DNA of 64,000 nucleotides. Source: Clostridia bacterium (lineage in GTDB: Bacteria; Bacillota_A; Clostridia; Christensenellales; Aristaeellaceae). Below, in pieces: positions 60,775-64,000 of this stretch (position 1 is its first letter; each line of letters begins with the position of its first letter). Both the position numbers and the translations under genes were made by a program. The notes beneath the pieces are model-generated. The model was not told where the DNA came from. It made no database searches and saw only the letters and a program-made list of their open reading frames with translations. The stretch is from positions 62,001 to 126,000 of the forward strand of contig BNUH01000002.1 in the NCBI GenBank assembly GCA_025997215.1, read 5' to 3'.

Positions 60775-63700
60775 TCAGGAGACTGCATATTCTTTCAGCT
60801 TAATGTTCTCCTGACCAATGCGGCTGGACAGGTCGCTCAACAGCCGCGCCGAACCGTCGCACCGCGCGCAGTTGAGCAGCGCCTTGCCCTTATTTTGCAG
60901 GTGAAGGCACACGGGTATCGGGCCGGGATGGTTATCCAGCAGGGCGAGTATGGAGCGCATTTGATCATCGCTGGCCAGCCGCAGGTGGAGACGCTGGGGC
61001 GCGGATGCAGGTGTGGACGTTTGAGCATTTCGAACATTCGGCTGGACAATGGTAATAGCGGGCCGCTCGGTACTGCCGGGCGGCTTGATTCGTGGCGCGT
61101 TAAAATTCGACGCATAACGCGTATCTGTCAGCTGCGCAGCATCCTCCAATGGCACGCCCGCGCGCACTAACAGCTTGGGAGTATCCTCCTCGCGGATAGA
61201 AAGCTCGCCGATGAGCGCGACAGGCGCGTCCTGGGTGAGCATGCCGCGCAGCTGCTCATACACGCGCGGGAACACCAGGCACTCCGTCTCGCCCGTCAGA
61301 TCCTCCAGCGTTACGAAGGCCATGACAGCGCTGCTCTTGGTCAGCTTGGTGCGGACGCCGCTGACCAATCCGCCCATAGTGACGGTTATGCCGTCGTAAT
61401 TAAGCCCGCCGTTGGGCTGGTCGGCCAGGCTTGTCAGGAATTGGCTGCCACACTCCAGGCCTTCCAGTATGCTCCTATAACCTTCCAGCGGATGGCCCGA
61501 TATGTATACGCCCGTCACTTCCTTCTCCATGGCGAGCGTCTCGGCGCGGGTGAGCGCGTGCGGAGGCGTGAACATGAACGCATTCTCCGGCAGCAATTCC
61601 GTGCCGAACAGCGACACCTGCCCTTGCGAGGTGCGCTTACGCTGGCGCGCCGCATCGTCCATGGCGGCCTCGAAAGTGACCAACAACCGTGAACGGTTCT
61701 CATCGATAGAGTCAAATGCGCCGGAGCGGATCAGGTTCTCGACCATGCGCTTATTGAGCGAGTCGCTCTCCACCCGGTGGATGAATTCGAATAAGTTCTT
61801 GAAAATGCCCGCGCGTTCGCGTTCACGCACAACGGCCTCGACCGCCCCTTCGCCGACGCTCTTTATCGCGCCCAGGCCGAACCGTATGCCTAGCATCCCG
61901 CTATCGTCATGATCCACCGAGAATCGCGGCTGGGATCGGTTGATATCCGGCGGCAGTACGGGAACGCCCTTCTTGCGGCAGAATTGGATGTACAGCGATA
62001 TCTTGCCGACCATGCCGCCCGCGCTGTTCATCAGCGCGGCCATGAACGGTTCGGGGTGGTACAGTTTGAACCACGCCGTTTGAATCGAGAGCACCGCATA
62101 CGCCGCCGCGTGCGGCTTGTTGAACGCGTACGACGCGAACGCGCTCATCTCCTCGAACATCCGTTCGGCGACGTGTTCCGGCACGCCTCGACGCATCGCG
62201 CCGGGCACCGTGATCACGCCGTTTTCCTCCATGCCGTGGATGAAGTACGCCCTCTCCTGCTCCATCACGTCGTGCTTTTTCTTGGACATGGCGCGGCGCA
62301 TCAGGTCGCTGCGGCCTAGCGAATATCCCGCCACATCACGCACGATCTGCATAATCTGTTCTTGATAAACCATACAACCGTAGGTTACATCAAGGATGGG
62401 TTTGAGCAGCGGGTGCAGGTAGCGGACGCTGTCGGGGTTTTTCTTCCCCTCGATGTAGCGCGGGATGGAATCCATCGGCCCCGGACGGTATAACGACACG
62501 GCGGCGATGATATCCTCAAAACAGTTGGGCTGCAAACCCGTCAGGAACGAGCGCATGCCGTCGCCTTCCAGCTGGAACACGCCGTCCGTGTCGCCCCTGC
62601 CGATCATCTCATACACAGCTATGTCGTCATAAGGAATGTCCGATAGCTGCATGTCCAAACCCAGCGAGCGCAGCATATCCAGCGTGTCGCGCAGCACGGT
62701 CAGCGTTCTAAGGCCGAGGAAATCCATCTTCAGCAAGCCCAGTTTTTCAAGCGTGCCCATGGGATACTGGGTTGTGACGACGGCGTCGTTTTTTTGTAAT
62801 GGAACGTAATGATTGACCGGCTCCTTTGTGACGAGCACACCAGCCGCATGGGTGGATGCGTGGCGCGGCATACCCTCCAACGCCCTGGCGATATCGATGA
62901 GTTTCTTGATCTTTTCGTCGGATTCATATGTGCGCTTGAAGTCCGGGCTGGTCTCCAGCGCCTTATCCAGCGTCATGTCCAGTGCGAAAGGGATCATCTT
63001 GGCGATGGCGTCACACTGGGCGTATGGGTAATTCATCACGCGGCCTACGTCGCGGATGGCGCCCTTCGCGGCCATTGTGCCGAATGTGATGATCTGCGCG
63101 ACGTGATCCGCGCCGTACTTTTCTATAACATAATCGATGACCTCCTGCCGCCGCTCGTAGCAGAAGTCGATATCGAAGTCCGGCATAGAGAGCCGCTCGG
63201 GATTCAGGAAGCGCTCGAACAGCAGGTTGTACTTTAACGGATCAAGCCCTGTAATATCCAGACAATACGCTGCGATCGACGCCGCGCCGCTGCCGCGTCC
63301 AGGTCCAACCAATATCCCGTGCGTCTTGGCGAAGTGGACGTAATCCCATACTATAAGGAAGTAATCCACGTACCCGCACCGCCGGATCATATCCAGCTCA
63401 TACGCCAGCCGCTCGCGTGCTGCGGTGTCGTCGGCGTTATAACGTTCAGCAAAACCCGCCTCGGACAGCGCCTTCAGCAGCTCGAACGGGTTCTGGCCTT
63501 CCGGCATCGGGAACTCGGGAAGATGCAGCGTGTGGAAGTCGAACTCCACCTGACAGCGGTCGGCGATGAGTTGCGTATTCGCCAGCGCCTCCGGCCACTG
63601 CGGGAATAACGCCGCCATCTCATCCGGCGACTTGATGTAGAACTGGTCGGAATCCATGCGCATACGGCCCGGTTCGTCGATCGTCTTGCCCGTCTGGATG

Positions 63701-63999
63701 CACAGCAGTATGTCCTGCGCCTCGGCATCCTCGCGGGCGAGGTAATGCGCATCGTTGGTGGCAACCAGGGGCAGGTTCAACTCACGCGCGATGCGGACTA
63801 ATTGGGGTAATACCTCCCGTTGTTCGCGGATGCCGTGGTCTTGTATCTCGATATAAAAGTTATACTGACCGAATAATTCCGACAGCCGTCCGGCCGTCTT
63901 AACTGCGTCAGGGTAACGGCGTTCAAGCAGCAACGCGGGAATCTCACCGGACAGGCAAGCCGAGCAAGCGATCAGTCCCTCGTGGTATTGAGTTAACAA
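60775..63999 (-). CDS. dnaE: DNA polymerase III alpha subunit, 3' part (5' end outside window)
   Basis: Replicative polymerase subunit of the DnaE type (no internal exonuclease). 1074 residues are seen; about 110 N-terminal residues of the PHP domain lie past the window edge. PHP remains (HEGLIACSACLSGE, VATNDAHYL), catalytic Asp pair in PDFDIDFCYERR near residue 275, GPGRGSGAAS, clear PIPKISGK-type region, tandem helix-hairpin-helix, and C-terminal OB domain. Convergent with the SH3 gene, with only 5 nt between stops and no visible terminator. Confidence 0.97.
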   Translation of the reverse strand: MLTQYHEGLIACSACLSGEIPALLLERRYPDAVKTAGRLSELFGQYNFYIEIQDHGIREQREVLPQLVRIARELNLPLVATNDAHYLAREDAEAQDILLCIQTGKTIDEPGRMRMDSDQFYIKSPDEMAALFPQWPEALANTQLIADRCQVEFDFHTLHLPEFPMPEGQNPFELLKALSEAGFAERYNADDTAARERLAYELDMIRRCGYVDYFLIVWDYVHFAKTHGILVGPGRGSGAASIAAYCLDITGLDPLKYNLLFERFLNPERLSMPDFDIDFCYERRQEVIDYVIEKYGADHVAQIITFGTMAAKGAIRDVGRVMNYPYAQCDAIAKMIPFALDMTLDKALETSPDFKRTYESDEKIKKLIDIARALEGMPRHASTHAAGVLVTKEPVNHYVPLQKNDAVVTTQYPMGTLEKLGLLKMDFLGLRTLTVLRDTLDMLRSLGLDMQLSDIPYDDIAVYEMIGRGDTDGVFQLEGDGMRSFLTGLQPNCFEDIIAAVSLYRPGPMDSIPRYIEGKKNPDSVRYLHPLLKPILDVTYGCMVYQEQIMQIVRDVAGYSLGRSDLMRRAMSKKKHDVMEQERAYFIHGMEENGVITVPGAMRRGVPEHVAERMFEEMSAFASYAFNKPHAAAYAVLSIQTAWFKLYHPEPFMAALMNSAGGMVGKISLYIQFCRKKGVPVLPPDINRSQPRFSVDHDDSGMLGIRFGLGAIKSVGEGAVEAVVRERERAGIFKNLFEFIHRVESDSLNKRMVENLIRSGAFDSIDENRSRLLVTFEAAMDDAARQRKRTSQGQVSLFGTELLPENAFMFTPPHALTRAETLAMEKEVTGVYISGHPLEGYRSILEGLECGSQFLTSLADQPNGGLNYDGITVTMGGLVSGVRTKLTKSSAVMAFVTLEDLTGETECLVFPRVYEQLRGMLTQDAPVALIGELSIREEDTPKLLVRAGVPLEDAAQLTDTRYASNFNAPRIKPPGSTERPAITIVQPNVRNAQTSTPASAPQRLHLRLASDDQMRSILALLDNHPGPIPVCLHLQNKGKALLNCARCDGSARLLSDLSSRIGQENIKLKEYAVS

Positions 64000-64000
64000 A

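Noticed and set aside
1..64000. tRNA, rRNA, CRISPR arrays and attachment sites
   Set aside because: No cloverleaf-like sequence, regularly spaced repeat or att-like duplication was noticed in any gap; a covariance search would be needed to exclude small RNAs fully.

Overview
The window is about 64 kb of fairly GC-rich chromosome from an endospore-forming, low-complexity-envelope bacterium of the Bacillota (Firmicutes), most likely a Clostridia lineage. Evidence: HPr kinase (hprK), the radical-SAM enzyme HemZ, SpoIID and SpoIIQ, a PdaB-like deacetylase, a fused SecDF, a bifunctional Rel next to RecJ, strong AGGAGG ribosome-binding sites with frequent GTG/TTG starts, and consensus sigma-A promoters (TTGACA-17-TATAAT type). 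The genus cannot be told from the sequence alone. No rRNA, tRNA, CRISPR array, prophage or intact insertion sequence was seen.

Layout. 1-8.4 kb: an oligopeptide ABC importer operon (substrate-binding protein cut by the window start, two permeases, two ATPases), interrupted by a small RelE/ParE-type toxin-antitoxin pair, and followed by a small membrane protein and DNA polymerase IV. 8.5-12.6 kb: an orphan ChvE-like sugar-binding protein, a small unknown protein, an aldo/keto reductase and ATP-dependent PEP carboxykinase. 12.6-15.5 kb: tandem OB-fold SSB-like protein, PdaB-like deacetylase, a VOC protein. 15.0-21.4 kb (minus strand): xylose operon xylA-xylB-mmsA-mmsB-msrC driven from a strong promoter at 21.4 kb. 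21.5-32.8 kb (minus): secDF, recJ, rel, an unknown cysteine-rich protein, dtd, hemZ and a membrane protein. 32.8-39.9 kb: an Rpn-type nuclease, an alpha/beta hydrolase, aspS-DtxR-type regulator, a PhnB-like protein and a TetM-like GTPase. 39.4-43.6 kb (minus): exported protein, then spoIID-spoIIQ-glmS. 43.7-46.6 kb: a PfkB kinase and a mannitol-phosphate-dehydrogenase-like enzyme, divergent from a D-lyxose isomerase. 46.6-48.4 kb: an A/T-rich islet with an unknown gene and a second Rpn-type nuclease. 48.4-51.9 kb (minus): a ribose-type sugar ABC importer. 52-52.6 kb: two copies of a dispersed hairpin repeat. 52.6-59.7 kb: a phosphatase, then a forward run guaA - ROK-like protein - HAD phosphatase - hprK - glucokinase - rsmG. 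59.8-64 kb: an exported SH3 protein and the 3' part of dnaE (minus).

The dominant theme is uptake and breakdown of sugars and peptides: two sugar ABC importers plus one orphan binding protein, xylose isomerase and xylulokinase, D-lyxose isomerase (which also yields xylulose), a kinase/dehydrogenase pair, glucokinase, HPr kinase for catabolite control, and PEP carboxykinase. No gene cluster in the window is clearly a new defence or mobile system. The most unusual items are a four-unit, roughly 270-residue extracellular insertion in the oligopeptide permease OppC, a dispersed hairpin repeat whose copies show compensatory base changes, an unrecognised cysteine-rich protein in the rel-dtd gap, and two promoters whose predicted start sites fall on the start codon (possible leaderless messages).
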